Shown piece by piece: positions 44,162 to 52,968 of a DNA stretch of 64,000 nucleotides (positions within the stretch are counted from its first letter, which is position 1; every line of letters begins with the position of its first letter). The notes under the pieces are model-generated. The model had not been told where the DNA came from, searched no databases, and saw only the letters and a list, made by a program, of their open reading frames with translations. This DNA comes from Tsukamurella paurometabola (GTDB taxonomy: Bacteria; Actinomycetota; Actinomycetes; Mycobacteriales; Mycobacteriaceae). The position numbers were made by a program, and so were the translations under genes. Location: contig NZ_LR131273.1 in NCBI RefSeq assembly GCF_900631615.1, positions 4,124,850-4,188,849 on the forward strand, in the 5' to 3' direction.

Positions 44162-44193
44162 AGGATGCGCTGGTGCGAAAGGCGGGTGAGGCG

Positions 44194-44352
44194 GTGAATC
44201 CCCTGGTGATGATAGGCGCATTCGCGGCCGGCCTGGTGGTCGTCTTCGCCGCTGCGTTCGCCGTGGGCACCGCCGTCGGGCCGTCATCCGGCGATCCCGG
44301 GCCGCGAGCCGGCGCACCGTCGACCGCGGAGGGAGGCCATGGTGGCCACTGA
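44194..44352 (+). CDS. Small His-tailed membrane peptide of the copper operon
   Basis: 52 aa, too short for routine listing. GTG at 44194, helix [22 protein letters not shown] (residues about 7-28), then a Pro/Gly/Ser tail ending EGGHGGH. The His-rich end could bind copper. It overlaps the copA start by 14 nt. Similar short membrane peptides stand before copA in other actinobacteria as I recall, so it may be a chaperone or accessory subunit of CopA. GAGGCG-like site is weak. Confidence 0.7.
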   Translation: MNPLVMIGAFAAGLVVVFAAAFAVGTAVGPSSGDPGPRAGAPSTAEGGHGGH

Positions 44353-46588
44353 CACCCGCCCGTCCGGGACCGTACTCGACCTGGCGATCGAGGGCATGAC
44401 CTGCGCCTCGTGCGCGAACCGGATCGAGCGCAAACTCAACAAGCTCGACGGCGTGAACGCCACCGTCAACTTCGCCACCGAGAAGGCGCACGTCACCGCC
44501 CCGGCGGGCACCGACGCCACGGTACTCATCGACACGATCGAGCAGGCCGGATACGCCGCCCACCTGCCCGCGCCGGCGCACGACGAGCCCGCCGGACGGA
44601 CCCACGAGCCCGCGGATGCGCTGCGCCGACGCCTGCTGGTCAGCGCGGCGCTCACCGTGCCGGTGATCGCCCTGGCGATGATCCCCGCGCTGCAGTTCGA
44701 CTACTGGCAATGGCTCTCGCTGACACTCGCCTCGCCCGTGGTCGTGTGGGGCGCGCTCCCCTTCCACCGGGCCGCCTGGACCAACCTGCGGCACGGCGCG
44801 GCCACGATGGACACGCTCGTGTCGATCGGGGTGCTGGCCGCGTACGGCTGGTCGCTCTACGCCCTGTTCTGGGGCACGGCCGGCACCACCGGCATGAGGC
44901 ATCCCTTCACCTTCACCATCGAGCGGATGGACGGCACCGCCACCATCTACCTGGACGCCGCCGCCGGCGTCACCACGTTCCTCCTGGCCGGGCGCTACTT
45001 CGAGTCGAGGAGCAAGCGACGGGCCGGCGCAGCGCTGCACGCCCTGCTCGAGCTCGGAGCCAAGGACGCGACGGTGCTCCGCGGCGGTGTCGAGACCCTC
45101 GTGCCGATCGCCGATCTCACCGTCGGCGACGAGTTCGTCGTCCGGCCGGGCGAGAAGATCGCGACCGACGGTGTGGTCGTCTCCGGGCAATCCGCCGTCG
45201 ACGCCTCGATGCTCACCGGCGAAGCGGTCCCGGTCGAGGTGCGCGCCGGCGATCACGTCGCGGGCGCGACCGTGAACGCCGGCGGCCGGCTGGTGGTGCG
45301 GGCCATGCGGGTAGGCGCCGACACCCAGCTCGCCCGGATGAGCCGCCTCGTCGAGGACGCACAGGCCGGAAAGGCCAAGGCGCAGCGCCTCGCCGACCGG
45401 ATCTCGGGGGTGTTCGTTCCGATCGTGATCGCGATCTCGGTCGGCTCCCTCGGCTTCTGGCTCGGCGCCGGGCAGCCGGCGTCGATGGCGCTCACCGCAG
45501 CGGTGTCCGTCCTCATCATCGCCTGCCCGTGCGCCCTCGGGCTCGCCACGCCGACGGCCCTGCTGGTCGGCACCGGCCGCGGCGCCCAGCTGGGCATCCT
45601 CATCAAGGGGCCCGAGGCGCTCGAGCACACGCGAGGCGTCGATACGGTCGTCCTCGACAAGACCGGCACCGTGACCACCGGCGCCATGAGCCTGCACGCG
45701 GTGCACACCGCCGCCGGTGAGACGGCCGACGACGTGCTGGCCGTCGCGGCCGCGCTCGAGGCCGCGTCGGAGCATCCGATCGCCCGCGCCGTGGCGCGAG
45801 CGCCCCACGGCCCCCTGGAGGCCGTCGAGGACTTCATCGCCCTGCCCGGGCTCGGCGTCCGGGGCACCGTCGGTGCGCGCACCGTCACCGTCGGACGTCC
45901 GCGCCTGCTCGACGACGCCGGGATGCCCGTGCCCCTCGACCTGCGCGCGGCGTTCGACGAGGCCGAGCGCCGCGGCCAGACAGCCATCGCCGTCGGATGG
46001 GACGGATCCGCCCGGGGCGTGCTCGTCGTCGCCGACGAGGTCAAGCCCACGTCGCGGGAGGCCGTCAATCGACTGCGCGGCATGGGACTGCACCCGATCA
46101 TGCTCACCGGAGACAACGAGCCCGCGGCACGCTTCATCGCGGCGCAGGTCGGCGTCGACGACGTGATCGCGGGCGTCCTGCCCGAGCAGAAGGTCGAGGC
46201 GATCCGTCGACTCCGCACCGACGGTCGCTCCGTGGCCATGGTCGGCGACGGCATCAACGACGCCGCGGCGCTGGCGGCGGCGGACCTGGGCATCGCGATG
46301 GGCACCGGCACCGACGCCGCGATCGAGGCGGCCGACCTCACTCTCGTCGGCGGCGACCTGAACTCCGTCGTCGACGCGATCCGGCTGTCGCGCCGCACCC
46401 TGGCCACGATCAAGGGCAATCTGTTCTGGGCCTTCGCCTACAACGTCGCGGCGCTCCCCCTGGCCGCGGCCGGGCTGCTCAACCCCATGCTCGCCGGCGC
46501 CGCCATGGCGCTGTCCTCCGTCTTCGTGGTCAGCAACAGCCTTCGACTACGGAGTTTCCGACCCCAGAAGGGATACTGGTCCCCATGA
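44339..46588 (+). CDS. copA: Copper-exporting P1B-type ATPase CopA
   Basis: 749 aa. One heavy-metal-associated domain with GMTCASC (C22, C25), eight helices, A-domain TGEAVPVE, transmembrane CPC (about 396-398 in [16 protein letters not shown]), phosphorylation site DKTGTVT (about 440), HP locus SEHPIARA, and [27 protein letters not shown]. These are the Cu(I)/Ag(I) P1B-1 features. ATG inside the end of the small peptide gene, and its stop overlaps the csoR start (ATGA). Confidence 0.95.
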   Translation: MVATDTRPSGTVLDLAIEGMTCASCANRIERKLNKLDGVNATVNFATEKAHVTAPAGTDATVLIDTIEQAGYAAHLPAPAHDEPAGRTHEPADALRRRLLVSAALTVPVIALAMIPALQFDYWQWLSLTLASPVVVWGALPFHRAAWTNLRHGAATMDTLVSIGVLAAYGWSLYALFWGTAGTTGMRHPFTFTIERMDGTATIYLDAAAGVTTFLLAGRYFESRSKRRAGAALHALLELGAKDATVLRGGVETLVPIADLTVGDEFVVRPGEKIATDGVVVSGQSAVDASMLTGEAVPVEVRAGDHVAGATVNAGGRLVVRAMRVGADTQLARMSRLVEDAQAGKAKAQRLADRISGVFVPIVIAISVGSLGFWLGAGQPASMALTAAVSVLIIACPCALGLATPTALLVGTGRGAQLGILIKGPEALEHTRGVDTVVLDKTGTVTTGAMSLHAVHTAAGETADDVLAVAAALEAASEHPIARAVARAPHGPLEAVEDFIALPGLGVRGTVGARTVTVGRPRLLDDAGMPVPLDLRAAFDEAERRGQTAIAVGWDGSARGVLVVADEVKPTSREAVNRLRGMGLHPIMLTGDNEPAARFIAAQVGVDDVIAGVLPEQKVEAIRRLRTDGRSVAMVGDGINDAAALAAADLGIAMGTGTDAAIEAADLTLVGGDLNSVVDAIRLSRRTLATIKGNLFWAFAYNVAALPLAAAGLLNPMLAGAAMALSSVFVVSNSLRLRSFRPQKGYWSP

Positions 46589-46893
46589 CGACCGACGCGG
46601 GCCACGCGCACCACCACGGCTACATGTCCGATAAGGACGAGTACCTCAAGCGGCTGCGCCGCATCGAGGGCCAGGCCCGGGGCCTGCAGCGGATGGTCGA
46701 GGAGGAGAAGTACTGCATCGACATCCTGACGCAGGTCTCCGCCATGACCAAGGCGTTGCAGGCTGTCGGGCTGGGCCTGCTCGAGGACCACATGAGCCAC
46801 TGCGTCGTGGACGCCGCCCGCTCGGGCGACGAGGCCGAGACCGCGGCCAAGATCAAGGAGGCGTCCGACGCGATCGCCCGGTTCACCCGCTGA
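46585..46893 (+). CDS. csoR: Copper-sensing repressor CsoR
   Basis: 102-aa all-helical repressor. Cu(I) ligands C44, H69, C73 have the M. tuberculosis CsoR spacing (C36-H61-C65). The DNA-contact stretch [19 protein letters not shown] is intact. A His-rich N-terminus (HAHHHG) may also bind metal. Last gene of the operon, coupled to copA. Confidence 0.95.
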   Translation: MTTDAGHAHHHGYMSDKDEYLKRLRRIEGQARGLQRMVEEEKYCIDILTQVSAMTKALQAVGLGLLEDHMSHCVVDAARSGDEAETAAKIKEASDAIARFTR

Positions 46894-46992
46894 ACCGCCC
46901 CGATACGTGCGGCGTCGCGTTCCGGAGACCGGAATGCGCGAACCGTCTTCCCCGGAGTAACGCGTTCCCGTACAGTGACAACTGTCAGTGAA

Positions 46993-47008
46993 GTGAGACG
47001 CGTCTCAC
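46993..47008. promoter_or_regulatory. Perfect 16-bp palindrome between csoR and zapE
   Basis: GTGAGACG-CGTCTCAC, with no mismatch. Just upstream is TGACA-AC-TGTCA (46976-46987), another inverted pair. Both lie between convergent genes where no promoter is expected. They may be a regulator site for an unseen transcript or part of a transcription end region. Confidence 0.4.
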
Positions 47009-47029
47009 ACTCCGGCACCCTCACCCATG

Positions 47030-47062
47030 CACCCGCCCGGCCCACACATCACCGGGCGGGTG
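47030..47062. terminator. Hairpin terminator between convergent csoR and zapE
   Basis: 11-bp stem CACCCGCCCGG / CCGGGCGGGTG around an 11-nt loop, 16 nt from the zapE stop. Probably ends both transcripts. Confidence 0.65.
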
Positions 47063-47077
47063 TTGGTGTGTTCGGGG

Positions 47078-48103
47078 CTATGTCGCGTCGGCGGACGCGA
47101 ACCGCGACAGGGCGAGCAGGCGCGACGTGGCGCGCAGGTACTTCTTGCGGTACCCGCCGGCGAGCATCTCCGGCGTGAAGATCTCGTCGAGCTTGGCGCC
47201 CGAGACGAGCACGGGGATCCCGGCGTCGTAGAGCCGGTCCGCGAGCACGACGATGCGCAGCGCGACGGTCTGGTTCTCGGCCGGATGCACGCCCCGGATG
47301 CAGACCTTGGAAATGCCCTCGACCAGTTGCTTGTACCGCGACGGGTGCAGCTTCGACAGGTGCTCGGACAGCGCGTCGAAGTCGTCGAGGGTCGCCGTCG
47401 GGTCGGCCTCGGCGATCGCGACCAGCTCCTCGTCCGTGAGGGGGTCCGGAGCCGGCGGCAGGTCGCGGTGGCGGTAGTCGGGACCGTCGACACGGACCGA
47501 CTGGAAGACCGAGCTGAGCTTGTTGATCTCGCGGAGGAAGTCCTGCGCGGCGAACCGGCCCTCGCCCAGCTGGCCGGGCAGCGTGTTCGACGTCGCAACG
47601 ATGGACACGCCGCGGGCAGCCAGCTCCGTAAGCAGGCGCGACATCACCATCGTGTCGCCCGGATCGTCCAACTCGAACTCGTCGATGCAGATCACGCTGT
47701 GGTTCGCCAGGTACTCGACGCACTGGTTGAAGCCGAGGGCGCCGACGAGGTGGGTGTACTCGACGAAGGTGCCGAAGGACTTCGGCGACGGGACGCTGTG
47801 GAAGATCGACGCCAGGAGGTGGGTCTTTCCCACACCGAAGCCGCCGTCGAGGTAGAGGCCCACGCCGTGCGGCGGGGTGCTCTTGCGGCCGAACAGGCCC
47901 TTCTTGGTCCGCTGCTTGGTGAGCTTGACGACGTCGGCGACGAAGGCGCGGCCCGTCTGGACCGCGGCGGCCTGGGTGGGCTCGTTCGGGTCGGGGATGT
48001 AGCTGTCGAAGCTGACCTCGCTGAACATCTCCGGCGGAACGAGCTGCTCCACCATCTGCTCGGGCGTCACCGTCGGGTTGCGGTCCACGAGATGCAGCGT
48101 CAT
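47078..48103 (-). CDS. zapE: ZapE/AFG1-family cell-division ATPase
   Basis: 341-aa AAA-type ATPase. Walker A GGFGVGKTHL, Walker B VICIDEFELDDP, sensor VATSNTLP. C-terminal TSRLLALSRF segment and IRIVVLADRLYDAGI follow the family (M. tuberculosis Rv2670c). The E. coli protein modulates FtsZ rings. ATG 48103 stands 8 nt after TATGAT (48117-48112), divergent from the RibD-like gene. Confidence 0.92.
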   Translation of the reverse strand: MTLHLVDRNPTVTPEQMVEQLVPPEMFSEVSFDSYIPDPNEPTQAAAVQTGRAFVADVVKLTKQRTKKGLFGRKSTPPHGVGLYLDGGFGVGKTHLLASIFHSVPSPKSFGTFVEYTHLVGALGFNQCVEYLANHSVICIDEFELDDPGDTMVMSRLLTELAARGVSIVATSNTLPGQLGEGRFAAQDFLREINKLSSVFQSVRVDGPDYRHRDLPPAPDPLTDEELVAIAEADPTATLDDFDALSEHLSKLHPSRYKQLVEGISKVCIRGVHPAENQTVALRIVVLADRLYDAGIPVLVSGAKLDEIFTPEMLAGGYRKKYLRATSRLLALSRFASADAT

Positions 48104-48162
48104 GAGTCGTGATCATATCCGCTGGTCGTCGCGGTCGAGAAATCCCGCGCTACGGTCGTGAC

Positions 48163-48774
48163 GTGATCGAGCAGCTCCCGGCGGACGATGCCGCCCTCGC
48201 CCGCGCCTACGCCCACCCCGTGGTCGACGGGCGCCCGTACGTGCGCGCGAACATGATCAGCTCCCTCGACGGATCGTCGACCGCGGCGGGCAGGTCCGGC
48301 GGCCTGGGCGGGGACGGCGACCGGCGAGTGTTCCGGGCCCTGCGCGCCGGGGCCGACGTGGTACTCGTCGGAGCGGCGACGGTGCGCGACGAGGACTACG
48401 GCACGCCCGAGCGCCCCGCTCTGGCGATCGTGACCCGCGGCGGCGTCCCCCGCACCGCCCGTCTCTATCCGCCGAGCGGGGCCGAGCCGCTCGTCTACTC
48501 GGGGCACGGCGAATCCGTGGACCTGCACGAAGTGCTCGACGACCTCTACGCGCGCGGGCACCGCCGGGTGCTCGCCGAGGGCGGCCCCGGTGTCCTCGGC
48601 GCGCTGCTCGCGGCGGGCCTCGTCGACGAGCTGTGCCTGACCGTCGCACCGGTGCTCGCCGGCGGCGACGGCAAGCGGATCGTCACCGGCCCCGACCTGC
48701 CGCTCGACCGGTGGCGGCGCCGCATGGTGCTGGGCGACGACGAGGGCTACCTCTACACCCGCTGGGCACGCTGA
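48163..48774 (+). CDS. RibD C-terminal-domain reductase (DHFR-like)
   Basis: 203 aa DHFR-fold protein of the RibD_C type, as M. tuberculosis Rv2671, which has been reported to be able to replace dihydrofolate reductase. Visible: RPYVRANMISSLDGSSTAAGRSGGLGG, ADVVLVGAATVRDEDYG, RRVLAEGGPGVLGALLAAGLVDELCLTVAPVLAGG. GTG at 48163 follows TACGGT (48151-48156) by 6 nt (leaderless); the open frame upstream to 48109 crosses the zapE promoter and is rejected. Confidence 0.88.
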   Translation: MIEQLPADDAALARAYAHPVVDGRPYVRANMISSLDGSSTAAGRSGGLGGDGDRRVFRALRAGADVVLVGAATVRDEDYGTPERPALAIVTRGGVPRTARLYPPSGAEPLVYSGHGESVDLHEVLDDLYARGHRRVLAEGGPGVLGALLAAGLVDELCLTVAPVLAGGDGKRIVTGPDLPLDRWRRRMVLGDDEGYLYTRWAR

Positions 48775-48810
48775 CGGCTCTGGCGCGGTGATCTGGTTAC
48801 TGTGAACGGC

Positions 48811-50361
48811 ATGCCCCACGCGCGCACCCGAGCCCTCGCCGCCGCCGGGATCGTGGTCGGTGCCGTCGTCGCCGTCGCCGCCTGCGCGCCGGCCCCGGCG
48901 CCCACCCCCGATTACGTCACCGACTTCGGGAAGGGCGGTGGAGCACCGTCCTCCGCGGACACCGCACCGAAGGGACCCGAGTGGAAGGCCTCCGCCAAGG
49001 ACCCGCTCGCCTGGGAGGACTGCACGAGCCGGGTCGCGGACCGGTACGGCACTCCGCCGGCCGGGAACGCCACCCTGCAGTGCGCCACGCTCACGGTCGG
49101 GGTCGGGCAGAGCGATGCCTTCCTCAAGCTCTCGGTGACCAGGGCGCGGGTGCCCGGCACGCCCGACACGGCCGCACCGCTCGTCCTGGTGGGCGGGACC
49201 GAGTTCACCGGCCAGCGCGCGCTCGCCACGCTCGCGGCCACCGACAGCCCCGTACTCGCGAACCGGCCGGTTGTCGCCGTCGAGCGCCGCGGCATCGGCT
49301 CGTCGGGCGCGCTCACCTGCCGTACTCCGGACGAGCAGTCGCTGCTGCGCAGCGGCGGCAGCCCGGGCCAGAGCCTCGAGAGCCGCGTCGCGAAGGTCGG
49401 CGAAGCCGCGCAGAAGGCCGCGACCACCTGCGGCGATGCCTATGCCGACGCGGTCTCCGACTTCACCGCTACCGCCGCGGCCGACGACCTCGAGAAGTTG
49501 CGCACCACGTGGGACGTGCCCGCGTTGGGCCTCCTCGCCGTCGGGGACGGTTCGACGACCGCCCTGGCGTACGCCGCGGAACACCCGAAGCAGGTCGCGC
49601 GGCTCGTCCTCGACTCCCCCGTCCGCTACGGCGGGACCGAGCTGCAGCGTGCCGAGGACGCGGCGCGGGGCACCTCCGCCACCGTCGACGCGTTCGCCGC
49701 GCAGTGCGGTCCCACCTGCCCTCTCGGCGCCGATCCCGCAGCGGCGGTGCGCTCGATCATCGACGCCGCCGGCGCGGGCCGGCTGGGCGGGTTCACGGAC
49801 TCCGACGTCCGACGGGCCGTGGTCGTCACCCTGGGCATCGGCCCGGGCGACCGGGACGCCCGTATCTCTCGCCTCGCGAGCGCGCTGGCGGGAGCCCGGT
49901 CCGGGGACCCGAGCCCGCTCCGCGCGCTGCTCCGCACGGCCGACGAGGCCCTCGGCACCGACGGGCAGTTCATCGGCCGGTGTTCGGACGCCGTGACCAA
50001 GGCCTCGCCCGATCAGATCCTCGCGTCCGCCCGTGCGTGGGGGCCGCAGTACCGGCTCGGGGCGGCCACCGCACTCGACCTCGGCACGTGTTCGGCGTGG
50101 CCCACGATGGCTGCGCCGCCGAAGCTCACCGACCTCGGCGTGAAGTCGGTGGTCGCCACGTCCGCCGCCGATCCGTTCACCGCACGCACCGCCCTCGACA
50201 CCCTGACCGGTCAGCTCACGGTGGTCGGGGCGCAGCCCTCGGCCGTCACCTGGGCGGGGATCGGCGACGGTGCCGTCGTCCGCTCGTCGTGCGTGCAGAA
50301 GTCGCTGCTCGGGTACCTGGACAAGCTCGACGCCCCGTCGACCCGGGCCTGCCCCGCGTGA
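48811..50361 (+). CDS. Secreted lipoprotein alpha/beta-hydrolase (TAP-like protease)
   Basis: 516 aa. N-terminal signal with lipobox VAAC (Cys at about residue 24), then a Pro/Thr linker and an alpha/beta-hydrolase like actinomycete tripeptidyl aminopeptidases and M. tuberculosis Rv2672. VVAVERRGIGSSG is the oxyanion strand; the nucleophile elbow reads AVGDGSTTALAYAAEHP, where the usual GxSYG is altered to GDGST. Paired cysteines (CTSR, CATL, CGPTC) suit export. TACTGT (48798-48803) ends 7 nt before ATG 48811; an in-frame GTG at 48802 overlaps it and is less likely. Confidence 0.85.
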   Translation: MPHARTRALAAAGIVVGAVVAVAACAPAPAPTPDYVTDFGKGGGAPSSADTAPKGPEWKASAKDPLAWEDCTSRVADRYGTPPAGNATLQCATLTVGVGQSDAFLKLSVTRARVPGTPDTAAPLVLVGGTEFTGQRALATLAATDSPVLANRPVVAVERRGIGSSGALTCRTPDEQSLLRSGGSPGQSLESRVAKVGEAAQKAATTCGDAYADAVSDFTATAAADDLEKLRTTWDVPALGLLAVGDGSTTALAYAAEHPKQVARLVLDSPVRYGGTELQRAEDAARGTSATVDAFAAQCGPTCPLGADPAAAVRSIIDAAGAGRLGGFTDSDVRRAVVVTLGIGPGDRDARISRLASALAGARSGDPSPLRALLRTADEALGTDGQFIGRCSDAVTKASPDQILASARAWGPQYRLGAATALDLGTCSAWPTMAAPPKLTDLGVKSVVATSAADPFTARTALDTLTGQLTVVGAQPSAVTWAGIGDGAVVRSSCVQKSLLGYLDKLDAPSTRACPA

Positions 50362-50410
50362 GCCGGGCGGGCCTCGCCTCACCGACGATGCCGTTGGGTA
50401 CGGTTTAGCC

Positions 50411-51670
50411 GTGTCGTCAGTAGCCCTCGCGCGGATGAAGTCCGATCCCGGTCTCGTGGTCAAGGCCATCCTGTGGCCGCTCGCCCTGCTCACACTGCTG
50501 CAGCGGCTGATCATCCTGGTCCCCAACGGGAACAAGACCGACGATTTCACCACGGTGTACGCGGCGGCGGTGCGGTTCCTGCGGCACCAGCCGGTGTACA
50601 CCGAGAACTACGACACCGTTGATCCGCACTACCTGTACCCGCCGTCGGGCACCCTGCTCATGGCGCCGTTCGGCTATTTCGACCCGGAGACGGCGCGATA
50701 CATCTTCGTCGGGCTGAGCGCCGTCGCGCTGCTGCTCGCCCTCTACATCCTGCTCCGGATGTTCGGCTACGGCCTGAACTCCGTGGTCGCGCCCGTGGTG
50801 CTGTTCTTCGCGGTGACGACCGAGGCGGTCACCAGCACGCTCGTCTACACGAACTTCAACTGCTTCGTGCTGCTGGCCGAAGTGACCGCGATGGCGCTGT
50901 TGCTCAAGCGGAAGGACCTGTGGGCCGGCGTCCCCCTCGGCCTGTCCTTCGCGGTCAAACCGCTCCTCGCGGTAATGCTGTTGCTGATCGTCGTGAACCG
51001 GCAGTGGAAGGCGCTGATCTCCGCCGTCGGCATCCCCGTCGTGCTCATGGGAGCAGGCATGCTCCTCTCCGCGGACCGCATGGAGTTCTTCCACAAGACA
51101 CTCCCGTACCTCAGCGGTGCGCGTGACTACTACAACAGCTCTATCGCCGGGAACGGCCAATACTTCGGCCTGCCGCCATGGCTGGACTACTTCCTCCGCG
51201 CCGCCGTGGTCGTCATGGCCGCGGTCACGCTGTGGTTGCTCTGGAAGTTCTACCGTCGGAGCAACGAGCTGCTGTGGCTCGCGACCTCGACCGGCACCCT
51301 CCTGACGGCGTCGTGGCTCGTCGGCTCGTTGGGCCAGGGGTACTACTCGATGCTCCTGTTCCCCATGCTGATGACGGTGGTCTACCGCAGTTCGGTGATG
51401 GGCAACTGGGTGTCCTGGGTCGCGGTGTACGGGTTCCTGAGTTACGACAACTGGCTCTCCGGCAAGTGGCCCGCGTTCGGGCGGTCGCTGGCGTACCTCA
51501 AATGCACCCTCGGCTGGTCACTGCTCATCGTCGTGCCGTTCTGCGTACTGCTCTTCCGGTACCTCGACGCGAAGGCCGAGAACCGACTCGACGACGGCAT
51601 CGACCGTCCGCTCGCGCCGGAGGAGGAGCCCGGCAAGCACGAGCTGGCACCAACCGCCGCGCGCGGTTAG
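50411..51670 (+). CDS. aftC: Arabinofuranosyltransferase AftC (GT87)
   Basis: 419-aa membrane GT-C enzyme that uses decaprenyl-phospho-arabinose to add alpha-1,3 branches to arabinogalactan and LAM. About ten helices. The catalytic-site type acidic pair is in NKTDDFTTVYAAA in the first external loop, followed by YLYPPSGTLLMAPFGYF. Length and place after the Rv2672-like gene agree with Rv2673. GTG 50411 is 6 nt after TACGGT (50399-50404). The tail is acidic. Confidence 0.92.
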   Translation: MSSVALARMKSDPGLVVKAILWPLALLTLLQRLIILVPNGNKTDDFTTVYAAAVRFLRHQPVYTENYDTVDPHYLYPPSGTLLMAPFGYFDPETARYIFVGLSAVALLLALYILLRMFGYGLNSVVAPVVLFFAVTTEAVTSTLVYTNFNCFVLLAEVTAMALLLKRKDLWAGVPLGLSFAVKPLLAVMLLLIVVNRQWKALISAVGIPVVLMGAGMLLSADRMEFFHKTLPYLSGARDYYNSSIAGNGQYFGLPPWLDYFLRAAVVVMAAVTLWLLWKFYRRSNELLWLATSTGTLLTASWLVGSLGQGYYSMLLFPMLMTVVYRSSVMGNWVSWVAVYGFLSYDNWLSGKWPAFGRSLAYLKCTLGWSLLIVVPFCVLLFRYLDAKAENRLDDGIDRPLAPEEEPGKHELAPTAARG

Positions 51671-51679
51671 CGTGGAGCC

Positions 51680-52108
51680 ATGAGTGAGGCCAGTTCTCCC
51701 AAGCCCAAACTGCAGCTGAGCGATTCGGAGTGGCGGCAACGCCTCACCGCGCCCGAGTTCCGCGTCCTGCGGCAGGCGGGCACCGAGGCGCCGTTCACCG
51801 GCGAGTACACCGACACCACGACGGCGGGCGTCTACCGCTGCCGCGCCTGCGGCGAAGAACTGTTCCGCTCGGACACGAAGTTCGAATCGCACTGCGGCTG
51901 GCCGTCGTTCTTCTCGCCGCTCGCGGGCGACAAGATCATCGAGCGGGTCGACACCTCGCTCGGCATGCGCCGTGTCGAGGTGCTGTGCGCCAACTGCGGC
52001 AGCCACCTCGGCCACGTCTTCGAGGGTGAGGGTTACGACACCCCCACCGACCTCCGCTACTGCATCAACAGCATCTCCATGCGCCTGGAACCCGACGACG
52101 CTTCCTGA
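51680..52108 (+). CDS. msrB: Methionine-(R)-sulfoxide reductase MsrB
   Basis: 142 aa. Two zinc CxxC pairs (CRACGEELF and CANCGSHLGHVF), the HCGWPSFFSPL motif, and the catalytic Cys in RYCINSISMRL. Reduces protein Met-R-sulfoxide with thioredoxin. ATG 10 nt after aftC, so same operon. Confidence 0.95.
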   Translation: MSEASSPKPKLQLSDSEWRQRLTAPEFRVLRQAGTEAPFTGEYTDTTTAGVYRCRACGEELFRSDTKFESHCGWPSFFSPLAGDKIIERVDTSLGMRRVEVLCANCGSHLGHVFEGEGYDTPTDLRYCINSISMRLEPDDAS

Positions 52109-52119
52109 GCTGTCCGCGC

Positions 52120-52216
52120 GGCGGTGGTGGGGCGGCCCCCGCGAACGATTCTGCAGTGTGCGAGCCGTTAGGCGAGCGCGCGAAGCCTAGTGAGCGGGGG
52201 CCGCCCCACCACCGCC
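52120..52216. terminator. 23-bp perfect inverted repeat with 51-nt loop between msrB and hemQ
   Basis: Arms at 52120-52142 and 52194-52216 pair perfectly (GGCGGTGGTGGGGCGGCCCC... and its complement). The loop is not random: it holds GCGAGC...GCGAGCGCGCGAAGC. Lies between convergent genes, so a bidirectional terminator is the simplest role, but arm length is unusual. Confidence 0.65.
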
Positions 52217-52233
52217 CACCGGCTACGGAAGCA

Positions 52234-52935
52234 CTACGGAAGAGCCGTGACGAGCTCGCGCACCCCCACGCGCGGCCCGGAGAAGAACGGCGTCTCCTCG
52301 CGGGTGTGCCGACGGGCGTCGGTGGCGCGCAGATCGCGCATGAGGTCGACGATGCGGTGCATCTCCGGGGCCTCGAACGCGAGCAGCCACTCGTAGTCGC
52401 CGAGCGCGAACGCGGGCACGGTGTTCGCGCGGACGTCGGGGTAGCCGCGGGCGGCACGGCCGTGGTCGGCGAGCATCTTGCGGCGCTCCTCGTCCGGCAG
52501 GAGATACCACTCGAGGCTCCGCACGAAGGGGTAGACGCAGATGTACGCGCCCGGGTCCTCCCCCGCCAGGAAGGCGGGGATGTGGCTCTTGTTGAACTCC
52601 GCGGGGCGGTGCAGCGCGGAGTTCGACCAGACGGGCCGGCTCGCGCGGCCCAGACTCGTGCTGCGCCGGAAGTCGTTGTACGCGGCCTGCAGGTCCTCGA
52701 GCTTCTCGGCGTGCCACCAGATCATGTAGTCGGCGTCGGCCCGCATGCCCGCGACGTTGTAGACGCCGCGAACCACCAGGTCACCCTCCTGGATCTTCGC
52801 GAGGAACGCCTCGGCCTCGGTGGCCGCGGCGTTCCGCTGCTCATCGTCGCCCAGCTCGCCCGGCGTGATCGCGAACACCGAGAACATGAGGTAGCGGACC
52901 GTCGAATTGAGCTCTGCGTAATCCAGTTTGGCCAT
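52234..52935 (-). CDS. hemQ: Coproheme decarboxylase HemQ/ChdC
   Basis: 233-aa chlorite-dismutase-fold enzyme that turns coproheme into haem b with peroxide, the last step of the coproporphyrin-dependent path. The catalytic Tyr is in [15 protein letters not shown] and the proximal His in [15 protein letters not shown] 52935 is 7 nt after TAGGAT (52948-52943), without a ribosome site. Confidence 0.94.
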   Translation of the reverse strand: MAKLDYAELNSTVRYLMFSVFAITPGELGDDEQRNAAATEAEAFLAKIQEGDLVVRGVYNVAGMRADADYMIWWHAEKLEDLQAAYNDFRRSTSLGRASRPVWSNSALHRPAEFNKSHIPAFLAGEDPGAYICVYPFVRSLEWYLLPDEERRKMLADHGRAARGYPDVRANTVPAFALGDYEWLLAFEAPEMHRIVDLMRDLRATDARRHTREETPFFSGPRVGVRELVTALP

Positions 52936-52968
52936 AGCACCGATCCTAGTCCCGCGCGCGGGACCGGC

